64,000 nucleotides of DNA. Origin: Suillus spraguei (taxonomy: Eukaryota > Basidiomycota > Agaricomycetes > Boletales > Suillaceae). The DNA is taken from assembly GCA_016800925.1 (NCBI GenBank), contig JABCPU010000099.1, positions 1 through 64,000 on the forward strand, in the 5' to 3' direction. Every line of letters starts with the position of its first letter. Positions within the stretch are counted from its first letter, which is position 1. A model generated the notes under the pieces. That model was given only the letters and a program-made list of their open reading frames with translations, had not been told where the DNA came from and made no database searches. Of this stretch, positions 54,900 to 64,000 are shown one piece after another. Position numbers and translations under genes: made by a program.

Positions 54900-56732
54900 T
54901 GTTACAAGAACACCTTCTTGCGCCCCTACTATCATTTTCCTCCTATGCATCACTGTCTACTCTCATCCCGACGAGGCCTCCACCCTTGTCCTCTGCTACC
55001 TCGTCTGGCTCGCCATCCTCACTCCTTACCTCGCCTATGCTCACCTCCTCCATCATTGCTGAACATGCCCTCTTCATGTGCCTTCTACCTCCTTCGCACC
55101 TATACGCGCCTCTTGTGCTTTGCACGCTTCAAGCGCCTCCTTTGCTCTTGCCACATTACTCTGTGCTGCAACACATGCACCATCCTGGTTCACGGGAACC
55201 CCTCGTCTGTTCTCAAGGACATCTTGGTATCATCTTATGCTTTATCCCTTTATTGTTTACCTTTCTTGACTCGTGCGTCGCCTCATTAGCTCCACACTTA
55301 TGACTCCTTCGTGCACATGCACATTCTCATTGGTAGATACGCCTCTGACTCATTCATGAGCATGCATCCTCTTATTGGCTATCTGACTCCATACTTAATC
55401 CAGCAATACTTACATATTTGCGCTCCACTTCAACCTTACATATAAATACGCGCAGATAGCCTTTGTACTTTTTTAACTTGAATCTACTTGATCTTTGACC
55501 TTGAACTTCTTTTCGATAAGCCTTTCATAAGCTTATCGTCTCTATTTGAACTTCGTAGAAGCTCATCGCTTCTACATCTTTGATCATCATCAAGAACCTC
55601 GTCTCTGTGACATAGGTCGTGAGACAGCGCATAGCGCCCACCTCTGACCAACACAACTAGTGCACCCCGCTGTAAAGATACAACCTAGCCTGGGCTGTAG
55701 ATAAACCACTGCTTAAACTAGTATGTGAGTCTTGTGCTCCGTCTAGTCTGCTTCACTTGTAAGAACAAGAGTGTTTGACCCTAAAGGGGGATGCCTATTA
55801 GTATGGTCAAGTTCAAGTCTAACTTATGTGCAAAACAAGTGTCGAGGTCAGCGGTAAGTTGCCGCGGTCAGCGATGATACCGCCAGAACTAGCGTCATGT
55901 GTAGCAGTGCTACCGTGGTCAAGATATGATCAGTAACAGTTGCATCGAGCAAGCGATGTTGAGCGATGGTATCAGCAGTAGCAGTAAGGTTGCGAGCGGT
56001 GCAAGGAAACAGTAAAGAAAGCCGCGGTACTTTCAGCGGTAAAGCACTGGTGCATGAGAAGTTCAGTCAAATTAACTGTCAAAAGTCCAGCGGTATGCCA
56101 GTGGTAATGGAGAACGAGCGTGATAGATTAATGAGCGATAAGGAAACTTTAAAGACTATGTCCACTACTGGGTAGATCCAGAGCTAGACAATAATCCTGA
56201 TCTATAGTACATGCAATGGTGTAAAATCAGGTACCTGTATCGTGCGGGGTACGCAGTGCTTATATCCTAAATTGTATGTACTCGGAATACTCTAGGCGAG
56301 ATCAGTAGTGCTGGAGTGTAGTAACCGCCATAAGTAAACATAGTGTGAGGCACTGCAGCGCGAGGCAACATGTAATAAGGCTTGCCATGGAATCAGTGAT
56401 AACGAACAGGAAAAAAATGATGCACCAAATGGAGCTATGCGGATGCAGCAAGGACATGGAAGGACATCAGTACGTGGAATGAAGTGCGGCAGTCGGTACA
56501 GTGTGCAGTAAGCGTGGGATGCCGCTGGTACTGCTAAAGGGGTAAGATGGCCTTGGACAAGTGGTAACTCCTGTAGACGTGAGATGAGTGTCAAAAAGTG
56601 GGGTTTTAAGCCCAGTGCCAATATGTTCGTTACACCGCGCTAGGAGACCGATACACATGGGCCGCCACTCTTGATAGAGCGCCCGTCGCAGACACCACTC
56701 AAGTTCCTTAGCGCCTGGCTAGGTTGCTAACA
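54900..56732 (+). mobile_element. Solo LTR, family B, with a nested family C LTR
   Basis: TGTTACAAGAACACC to GGTTGCTAACA with perfect GTGAT duplications (54895-54899, 56733-56737). The family C element at 55671-56634 lies inside; without it this LTR is ~869 bp, like the 866-bp copy at 32172. Confidence 0.9.
55671..56634 (-). mobile_element. Solo LTR, family C, nested
   Basis: In minus orientation TGTAACGAACATATTGG to ATCTTTACA, 964 bp. Flanks CCCGC and CCGCG nearly match when shifted by one base. Its start resembles the start of family A LTRs (TGTARCGARCA), suggesting related families. Confidence 0.75.
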
Positions 56733-57463
56733 GTGATGGAGTAGGTTGGGTCTTGTAGTTCTGGATGGCAGCAATCAACTCACTTACTACTGCTCTAGTG
56801 GTTATGGACTCTTCCACCACTTCTTGGATTCCTCCAATGATGGTGTTGGTGGTGTGCGTAACCTCCCGGGCAGCAGCCAGTAGGCCAGTAAGGGCAATGA
56901 GATTAGCACGAGAGTCCTTAGCTCTCGTGGCAGGTGGCGGAATGTGGAGTGGAGTTGTCTGCGAAGAGGGAGGTCTAGCAACACTGCCCGTCATTTGGCC
57001 ATGATGTGAATAGCTTCTTCAACATCAGCTTTAAAAGAATTGGGAAGGAGAAGCATCCCATAAGCATGAATGCGTTTTTCGAGATGTAAGAATTGTTGAC
57101 AGAGTGGAGGATTGTCAATTTCGTTTGCGATTCTTTCAATGAGGTCAGTGGTACAGATAATGTTAATGATGAGGTTGGTGTTGAAAGTGTCTCGTTCAGT
57201 GAGGATTCTTTTGATTTTGAGGGCATGTCCCTTGCAGAGGAGGGCTGCCTCAACGCAGGCATTGCCATCAATGTTTCTAATGAGGTCATCATACTCATCT
57301 CTGGTGGAGTAGATTTTGGGGTAGTTGGTGTAACAAACATAGTGGGGAAAGGCATCATAGATTTTGGTAGGTGTGTTGGTGTAGACGGGCAGGTTCTTTG
57401 AACTAGAGGGTGTTCTGCTTCTTATAAGCATTGAGAATTCGAGCAGAGTTTCTCAAGTTCTTT

Positions 57464-58660
57464 TCCAGCAGCCATTTGTTATCTCCTGATGAGTATCCTT
57501 TCTAGGTTACAAGATATTGTCGGCGATTACTGGTGCCTTTGTGAGAAAGTATAGCCTCAACTTCATATTATTCTTCTTCTTCTTCGATGATGTCAGGTGG
57601 AGGTTCTGGGAAGTTCACTCCATGTACGTCATTTTTGCTATAGGAAGATAAGACATTGGCATGGAATGTGGGGTGGATTTTCCACTGCGGAGGGACTTTA
57701 AGCATGAACGTGATGGGAGATAAGACTGTGGTGATCAGAAATGGTCTGTATCGTTTTTGTGCTAGCTTCTTAGAAGGGAGTTTAAGTCTAAGATTAGCTG
57801 CCGACAACCAGACCTTATCTCCAATTTTCCATGGTGTGTACTTATCTCCATGAGATCGCTCAGCCATTGTCTGCATTGCGATATTGTGGCAAGTGAATGC
57901 TTCTTCTCTTATCTTCTGCAGTGATCGTACTCGATCTTCTGCTGCGGGTATGGTGGAGCCTGGGATAAGGTGTGGGATAGCCCGCAGCTCATATCCCATC
58001 ATGATGTAGAATGGGGAGGTGTTTTGAGCATTGTGCCTTCTATGGTTGTGAATGAATTTGGCAATGGGGAGATGTTCAACCCAATGTTCTGGGTTTTGAC
58101 AGTAGATTCAAAGATAGGTTTCTAATTCTTGGTTAAGACATTCCATTTGACCGTCAGTTTGCAGATGATATGCTGTGGATGGGGCTATTTCATAATCCAG
58201 AAGGTGTGCTAGTTCTTTTGAAAAGTGGGATAAGAATTGCGGTCCATGATCGGAGATTACTTTGTCATGGAGACCAAAGTGGTGATAGACATGTTTTAAA
58301 AATAGTTTTGCGACGCCTTCTGATGTAACTGTTTTGAGACAAGGGATGATTATCCCCTTCATAAGGCCATGGTCTACCATGACCATGATGCTATCAAAGC
58401 TGCCAGAGGCAGGCAGATCGGTAATCAAGTCCACGGAGAGTTGGGAGAAAGGACGGGTAGCAGAGGAGGGAATGGGGTGTAATGGTGGGCGAACAGGATG
58501 CATGTCGGATGTCATCTGCTGACAAAGTGCACAGCCTTCGACATATTTCCTAATATAGGCACCCATGGCAGGCCACCAGGCTTCACATTTTACTAGTTCT
58601 TCTGTTTTAAAACAGCCAGGGTATCCTGCCGTGGGATGGTCGTGATATCACTTAAGAATA
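57464..58660 (-). pseudogene. Gypsy-2 integrase and chromodomain
   Basis: H2C2 region: YHDHPTAGYPG, then CALCQQMTSDMHP. Core: FSQLSVDLITDLPASGSFDS (first Asp), KVISDHGPQFLSHF (second Asp) and TDGQMECLNQELE (Glu). The C-terminal part (WKIGDKVWLSAANLRL, FHANVLSSY) is followed by a chromodomain, EVEAILSHKGTSNRRQYLV, stop, KGYSSGDNKWLLEKNL. Stops at the chromodomain edges and a TGA in the H2C2 region fit C-to-T changes. Confidence 0.85.
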
Positions 58661-59580
58661 GTGGCGCAATAGGGTGCAGGAATGTATGCACATGATTTGT
58701 AATATAGGATTCCATCATTGATCGTCCAATCGGAGAGTGCAGATTTCATTGGCAGAAGACATATACCATCTAGTGCGTCTGAAGCTGTTTTTAAAACAGG
58801 ATCATCTAGAGGATCAGAGGTGGAGAGAAGATTATGTAATCCATTGTCGATGAGTCGAATGAACAGCAAATCAGGGAGGAGGATAGTATCTTCATTATTG
58901 TGAGAACTGTCATCATAGTCAGGGTGTTGAGAGAGAGCATCTGGGACAGCCAATTTGGACCCAGAAACATGGTGTAATTCGATATCAAAAATAGAAAGGG
59001 TCAATTGCCACCATGCTTGTCTCCGTGTCAGTTTCTGTGCAGTGCAGAAGTAAAGGAGGTTTTTTATGATCGGTGAAAACCAGAACGGGGTGGGCATTTC
59101 CTTCGAGGTAATAACACCATTCATTTAGAGCACATATAACTGCTAGTAATTCTTGGTCAAAGATTTGATAGTTTCATTCAGCCGGGTTTAAGGATTGGGG
59201 GAGATAAGTGCATGGGTGATAAACACCATTTTCATCAGTCTGGAGAAGGACCGCTCCTGTAGTGATGAGGGACGCATCCATGGTGATAGTGAATTGCCGT
59301 GTTGGGTCAGGATTGCGAAGTACTGGTTGTTTAGTGAATCGTTCCTTCAGGGTGACGAATGTATCTTCACATTCTGAAGTCCACAGAGACAGAATATCCT
59401 TCTTTGTGAGGTCAATGAGGGGTCGAGCTATGTCAGAGTAGTGGGAGATGAATGTTTGGTAGAAGTTGCAGAATCCTAAAAACGATCTGACATCTCTCAC
59501 GGTTTTTGGTGTCAGCCATTCCTTGATTCCCTGTGTTTTAGCAGTATCCATCGCTACTTGCCCCGGTCTGATGATCATTC
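58661..59580 (-). pseudogene. Gypsy-2 RT connection and RNase H
   Basis: TPKTVRDVRSFLGFCNFYQ is the RT connection and FTITMDASLITTGAVLLQ the start of RNase [20 protein letters not shown] follows (Arg expected at the stop), then [19 protein letters not shown] and HVSGSKLAVPDALS. Confidence 0.85.
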
Positions 59581-59676
59581 TGAGATATTCTACCTTGTTG
59601 GCGTTGAAGGTGCACTTCTCTGGTTTCAGGAACAGTTTTCCTTATGTATTTTCATCAAAATGTGTCTGGTTCTTTC

Positions 59677-59896
59677 TCAATGTTCCTCCATATTTGTTGA
59701 GAAGATTAGGATGTCGTCCATGTAGATAACCATCCATCCTTCGTTGATCTCCTGCTGAAATGTCCGGTTCATGTATGCTTGGAACGTGGCTGGCAAGTTG
59801 CAGAGTCCAAAAAACATTATGTTTGTTTCATACAACCTGTACTCCGTAGTGAAGGCAGCTTTCCATCTGTCGTCGGGATGAATACAGATGTTATTA
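59677..59896 (-). pseudogene. Gypsy-2 reverse transcriptase, 3' part
   Basis: NICIHPDDRWKAAFTTEY, FFGLCNLPATFQAYMNR and the catalytic YMDDILIFS motif. The sequence joins codon by codon to the 5' part at 61502 when the Tc1 element is removed. Confidence 0.9.
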
Positions 59897-61501
59897 CAGT
59901 GGCTCAAAAAACTGTCCGCATGTTTTGACATTTTTCACTATCTATGATATTGTGTGAGAATGAACAAATTCCTCAAGGACATACTTATACCACATTGTAG
60001 TATGGCTTCAGGTCTTTTATTTGAGCCCTACACCGTGGGAATCGGCGGAGATATGGTGGAGATATAAGGCTTATAAAATGATGACTCATGTGGACAGTTT
60101 TTTGAGTGTATATAAATCATTATTTATGACACCATAAAAATCATGCCACTATTATATAAATTATAAAGTGGTGTCATTATGTTATTTTATGACTATATCT
60201 AACTATATAAACCAGAATATCTCATGTATCATAGTCATAATCACCATGAAAGCCATCTCCTCTGCTCAAAGAGATAATATCCTCTCTCTGTCTTATGCTG
60301 GCCTCTCTGCTTGCCAAATTTCCTCTAGAACTGGAGTATGCAAGTCCACTGTGGCCAAGTTCATCAAAGAAAGCCACCCAGACAAGGAAAACTCTTGTGG
60401 AGGACGTCCATCCAAGCTTACCTCTACTGACAAAAGGGCTATTATCCAACATATCACTACAGGAAAGGCTGATAATGCTGTCCAAGCCACCCATTATATC
60501 AATTCCACCATCACTACCCTGTCTCTTCACAAACTGTGAGGAATGTTCTCAAGGCAGCTCATCTCAAGGCAGTAACAAAGAAGAAAAAGCCTCTTCTCTC
60601 CATCAAACATAGGCAGAGAAGACTAGCCTTTGCCTTAGCTCATCAACACTGGACTGTAGAGGACTGGAAGCATGTTATATGGTCAGATGAGACCAAAATC
60701 AATAGGATTGGGTCAGATGGGAAGGTGTATGTATGGAAAAAGAAGGGAGATGGCCTAACAGACAGAGAGGTTAATGGGACTGTCAAGTTTGGAGGAGGTT
60801 CTTTAATGGTATGGGGCTGTATGGGATGGAATGGTGTGGGAATGCTTGCTGAGGTTGAGGGGAAGATGAATGCTGAGCAGTATGTGGACATTTTAAATGA
60901 CCACTTGCTGCCTAGCTTGGCAGAATCAGGGATTGATGAAGAAGATATCATTTTCCAACAGGATAATGATCCCAAGCACACATCCAGAAGAGCTAGGGAA
61001 TGGTTTGAAGAACATAACATCAATGTTCTTGACTGGCCAGCACAGTCTCCTGATGTCAATGTCATTGAACATCTCTGGGGAACACTCAAGAAAAAGCTTC
61101 AAGCCTATGAAAACCCCCCTAAAGGAGTATGGGAGCTTTGGGAGAGAGTAGCAGTGGAATGGGGGAAGATCACAGCTGAGGATTGCCAGAAATTAATTGA
61201 GAGTATGCCTAGAAGGATAGAGGCAGTAATTAAAGCCAAGGGAGGTCATACAAAATACTAGAATACCTGGTTATTACTGTAAAATACTTGAGTCAAAAAA
61301 CTGTCCGCATGAGTCACCATTTTGTGAGCCTTGTATCTCCACCATATCTCTACCGATTCCCACGGTGTAGGGCTCAAATGAAAGCCCTGAAGCCATACTA
61401 CAATGTGGTATAAGCATGTTTTTGAGGCATTTGTTTGTTCTCACACAATATTATAGATAGTGAAAAATGCCAAAACATGCGGACAGTTTTTTGAGCCACT
61501 G
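59897..61501 (+). mobile_element. Tc1/mariner element with 210-bp inverted repeats
   Basis: 1605 bp flanked by TA on each side (59895-59896, 61502-61503). The 210-bp terminal inverted repeats (59897-60106, 61292-61501) start CAGTGGCTCAAAAAACTGTC. Each repeat begins with CTCAAAAAACTGTCCGCATG and ends with the same motif inverted. Insertion splits Gypsy-2 RT exactly. Confidence 0.95.
60246..61261 (+). pseudogene. Tc1-type DD34E transposase with one frameshift
   Basis: The N-terminal paired helix-turn-helix region starts at 60246 (MKAISSAQRDNILSLSYAGL) and reaches TINSTITT near 60520. There one indel moves the frame; the match resumes at SSQTVRNVLKAAHLK. The catalytic domain is intact: VIWSDETKINRIG (Asp), FQQDNDPKHTSR (Asp) and SPDVNVIEHLW (Glu), with 34 residues between the last two. 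It is very close to active: a single frameshift and long, similar inverted repeats. Confidence 0.9.
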
Positions 61502-62525
61502 TATAACCAGACTGAATGTCCATTTTGGTGAAGAACTGGGTGTTGTGTAATCGTGCAACTAAAGAAACTGGAAGAGGAAGCAGATAAGCATTTTTGACTG
61601 TCCAATCGTTGATATATCGGTAGTCCTGGTATGGCCTAATCTCTCCACTTTTCTTTCCCATGAAGAAGAATCCGCTTGCTTGTGGTGATTTCAATTCAGA
61701 AATAAACCCTTTTGCAAGGTTCCCATCTATAAACATTTTAACCAACTCTCTTTCTTTCTCCAAGAGTGGATAGACCTTCGATGTACGAAGGATGAAGCCT
61801 GGTTTCGTATCAATACGATGATCAATACCAGGGCGTTCAGGTGGTAGTCAGTTTAGTCCATCTTTTGTGAAAATGTCAGCAAAGTTGTGGAGATAGGATG
61901 GTACAAGTTCGTCGAAAGTCTTCTTCTTCTTTTCCTTCTCGTCAGTTGCAAATTCCTGGGCCTTGTTGCTATATTTAGGAGGAGAGAGTTGTTCGAGTCT
62001 AGATGTTCCATCGCAAGTTAGTGGAGTTTCCATGGATACTTCCTCAATGATCCTCATACAACTTCCTTCTATATCATATTCCACAAGGAATTCTCCATCT
62101 CCTAACTCATAGGATGATATTTCGCGAACTTCTGGAGCATGCCATACATCCTGCATAGTGTCAAACTGTTTGTGGTCTTCTTTTGGTATATCAGTGACAG
62201 GATTTGCCTCTTCATTGGAGATTTCTTCGACAGAAGTGGAGTTGGCATTTGGATTCACGGACAGATGATCCTTGTCAGGAAAGTACTGAGAGAGTTTTGG
62301 TACCATTTTATCTCTTTCCGACAACTCTTCTTCTGCTTTTGTTTCCCTGTGGTTTGCTCGCTTAGCACGACTGTTTCTCTTGTGGCTGAGGTCCTGATCG
62401 TCCAATAGGTTCTTCTTGATTCTTTCATTTCTGAATGCGAGGAATCGGAGAAGGCATCCTTGTTGGTTGAATACAAGGGACATTAGGAATGGGTGATATG
62501 ACAGAGACAAGGGGTTGGGGATCAA
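61502..62525 (-). pseudogene. Gypsy-2 reverse transcriptase, 5' part, and upstream linker
   Basis: FVPSYLHNFADIF-like linker (DELVPSYLHNFADIF), LVKMFIDGNLAKGFISELKS, GFFFMGKKSGEIRPYQDYR (RT motif) and FFTKMDIQSGY, which ends at the Tc1 insertion. Upstream are acidic and basic linker sequences (SHKRNSRAKRANHRETKAEE). Confidence 0.88.
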
Positions 62526-63185
62526 TCGTATTGGTTAGTAAAGTAAACGTCTGTTGTGGGAGTTTCAAATTTTCCCATTTCTGAGGAGACTTCCATGGGA
62601 ATGCTAATGGAAGATGGTTCTTCTTTCGATCAGTATCAATGTCTGTTTTGATTTCATTGGATTTTGGGGTTTGCAAGAGTGTCAGGGTTTCAGCCACCCA
62701 ATCTATGAGTGGGTTCATGGCTCAAAGCCAGGGGATTCCAAAGAGAATCTGGTCTCTTCATCCAAGCTTGGTAATATTAAATTTCGCGCACATAGTACAT
62801 TCATCAATTCTGACAACCAGAAGGCAGTAATGGGTGATAGGCCCCCCATGGATAAGAGTTCCATCAGTGGTGGTTACCCTGAATGGTTTAGCTAACCACC
62901 TTTTCGTGATTTTATGAAGTTTTATGAATTCTTCGGAGATGAAGGTTCCTGCTGCTCCCGAGTCTATGACAGCGGTGGTTTCGACAAATTCATGACGAGT
63001 ACAGGAGAATAGAGTAATGGGAATGCATAGTTCCTTTTGTTCACCTACTGCTCATACAAGTCTTAGTAATACATTTGGAGAAACATACATTAATTTCTTG
63101 TTTCTCCAGTTTAAAGATCCTCGACCACACGATGCACTGTTTCATTGTCTTCTTCTTCTTCAGGAAGCTCTTTTACTTCAGCCTT
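62526..63185 (-). pseudogene. Gypsy-2 protease region
   Basis: The minus frame reads TTAVIDSGAAGTFISEEFIK (retropepsin DSGA active site), then GGPITHYCLLVRIDE, a TGA, and IPWL, stop, AMNPLIDWVAETL, the usual end of the protease. Positions of the core are ~63010-62690. Confidence 0.8.
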
Positions 63186-63752
63186 TCAGACCAAAACCTT
63201 CTTCCTCTTATCAGGGCAATTCCCAATTCGATGACCAGTTTTGCGACATCCAAAACATTGGCCCTTCTTCATGCATTCTGATCGTTCTGCCTCAGAGATG
63301 CGATCTACCTCCATTGCATCCTTATCTCTCGAGCTTACATAGTGATGGCTCCCATAGTTTTTCTTGGTCTGGGGGCGCCTAAAAGTAATGCCCTTTAACT
63401 GTGTGTAGTTGTTGTCAAGGGTTACACATAGCTTGATGGTTTGTTGGAATGATGTGAGGGAGATACCGGTTTTAAACAGACTGGTAAGGAGACTGTGGTT
63501 CAACCCGTCAATGAAGAATTGTCAACAACTTCTGCCTGTCGTGTGAGGGTAGTGAAGTCAGCAATGCAAGTCTGCAGATCTCCAGTTTGCTTCAACTTGC
63601 GTAATTTTCGGGATCGATTGCCATGAAGTTATCATTGAATTCTTTAAGGAATTCAGTCCATGTACCATATCCTGCTACAACTCCAGCACTTGTCTTGTTA
63701 GTAGGGTCTTGAGCGCTCTTCAAGAATCCCTGTGCCCAACTTCCAGTGTTCC
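63186..63752 (-). pseudogene. Gypsy-2 gag, 5' truncated by a family D LTR
   Basis: WAQGFLKSAQD, WTEFLKEFNDNFMAIDPE and LQTCIADFTTLTRQAE form the retrotransposon gag domain, followed by a zinc knuckle CFGCRKTGHRIGNC (CX2CX4HX4C). A stop or frame change lies near 63500-63600. The N-terminus lies beyond the LTR inserted at 63753. Confidence 0.82.
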
Positions 63753-64000
63753 TGTTACGAACTGGGATGGCGTCACCAGCGACAGTGAAAAGACACAGAC
63801 AGTCTGCTGGGAAGTTCTACACTGTCCAAAGAAGGACAAGGTGAAAGTACAAGGAACATGTTCCGAGTACTATCAAGGTTCGCCTCAAAGACAAGTCTAA
63901 GAGGTTTCGTGAGAATAGAGACTAAGGCTAAGGAGTGCTTAGACTTAGAGACATTCAAGACGACTTAGGTTGGAGACCTAAGTGAAGGATGTTCCAGGTA
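63753..64000 (+). mobile_element. Family D LTR, copy 7, cut by window end
   Basis: TGTTACGAACTGGGATGG onward matches family D for 248 bp. Left flank GTTCC. Inserted in the Gypsy-2 gag gene. Confidence 0.88.

Larger units (their letters stand above)
54011..57431 (-). pseudogene. Gypsy-2 pol-downstream ORF pair with zinc knuckles
   Basis: ORF a (57431-56991, 146 residues; KIYDAFPHYVCYTN, then DDLIRNIDGNACVEAALLCK) ends in a TGA that overlaps the ATG of ORF b (ATGA, 56994). ORF b continues to 56733, is split by the LTR at 54900-56732, and resumes in the same frame to 54011 once the LTR and one duplication are removed (382 codons). Near its end are CHICG-stop-MGHRQKNC and CCICKYWRPMHLSLYC, two knuckle-like motifs. 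Four TGA and one TAA interrupt the distal part, the TGAs fitting former CGA. This is not part of standard gag-pol. Confidence 0.65.
54011..63752 (-). mobile_element. Gypsy-2: chromodomain Ty3/gypsy element, minus strand, nested
   Basis: Reading minus: gag with zinc knuckle, DSGA protease, RT, RNase H, H2C2 and DDE integrase, chromodomain, then an extra ORF with two zinc-knuckle-like motifs. It is interrupted by a Tc1/mariner element in RT, a family B LTR in the extra ORF, and a family D LTR in gag. Its own LTRs lie outside or are lost. Confidence 0.9.

Noticed and set aside
1..64000. CRISPR array, rRNA operon or bacterial operon structure
   Set aside because: No regularly spaced short repeats or rRNA motifs; spliced genes and fungal transposons show a eukaryotic nuclear origin.

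Overview
The window is nuclear DNA of a filamentous fungus, most likely an agaricomycete basidiomycete. Evidence: spliced genes with ~50-65 nt introns and CTAAC-like branch sites, a polyporopepsin-type A1 peptidase relative, a WD40-HET fusion gene, chromodomain Ty3/gypsy elements and a PIF/Harbinger element with a Myb-like second gene. Most of the window beyond ~12 kb is nested transposable elements; single-copy genes sit mainly at 1.9-10.5 kb and 33.6-38.7 kb.

Region 1 (1-10.6 kb) is the most interesting. A spliced UstYa/DUF3328-type oxidase gene (1939-2705, minus; both HxxHC motifs intact) faces away from a spliced secreted repeat precursor (4366-5443, plus; 147 aa). The precursor has a signal peptide and six repeats, most separated by Kex2-type KR sites. 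Each repeat carries a Y-[LQM]-[IV]-A-[EDK] segment resembling dikaritin (ustiloxin/phomopsin) cores. Each repeat is built from two 33-nt microexons, one for the Kex2 half and one beginning at the candidate core Tyr. A DHA2-type MFS transporter (8501-10507, minus) and a small Pro/His-rich secreted peptide gene (7094-7264) lie alongside. Precursor, UstYa oxidase and exporter are the parts of a candidate basidiomycete dikaritin-like RiPP locus; that function is inference.

Region 2 (10.5-22 kb): an unknown decayed gene and a ~1.3 kb segmental duplication (12433-13752 and 15687-17102 plus 20442-20530) carrying a 37-aa secreted Cys peptide. The second copy received a 163-bp A-tailed retroposon and a complete PIF/Harbinger element (17103-20441, TTA target duplication), so the first copy is a ready-made empty site for both. 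A second, gutted Harbinger-like element follows.

Region 3 (22-33.3 kb): a 152-bp tandem repeat with splice-like borders, a duplicated HSP70 fragment, host- or TE-gene relics, and a pile of solo LTRs (families named A-F here), many with perfect 5-bp target duplications. It ends in a hAT element with a perfect 8-bp duplication and a solo LTR nested inside.

Region 4 (33.6-38.7 kb): a WD40-HET gene broken by one frameshift and three stops, and an A1 aspartic peptidase gene that is well conserved except that both catalytic DTG motifs are replaced.

Region 5 (39.5-51.2 kb): a decayed Ty3/gypsy element (Gypsy-1) with LTRs at both ends, invaded by an antisense LTR of its own family and by another solo LTR. 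Between pol and its 3' LTR it carries an antisense, intron-containing gene with a Zn(II)2Cys6-type cysteine pattern.

Region 6 (51-64 kb): relics and a minus-strand chromodomain gypsy element (Gypsy-2) with an extra pol-downstream zinc-knuckle ORF, split by a nested LTR pair and by a Tc1/mariner element inserted precisely in the reverse transcriptase. Many stops in the decayed genes are TGA at positions expected to be CGA (Arg), which fits deamination at methylated CpG.
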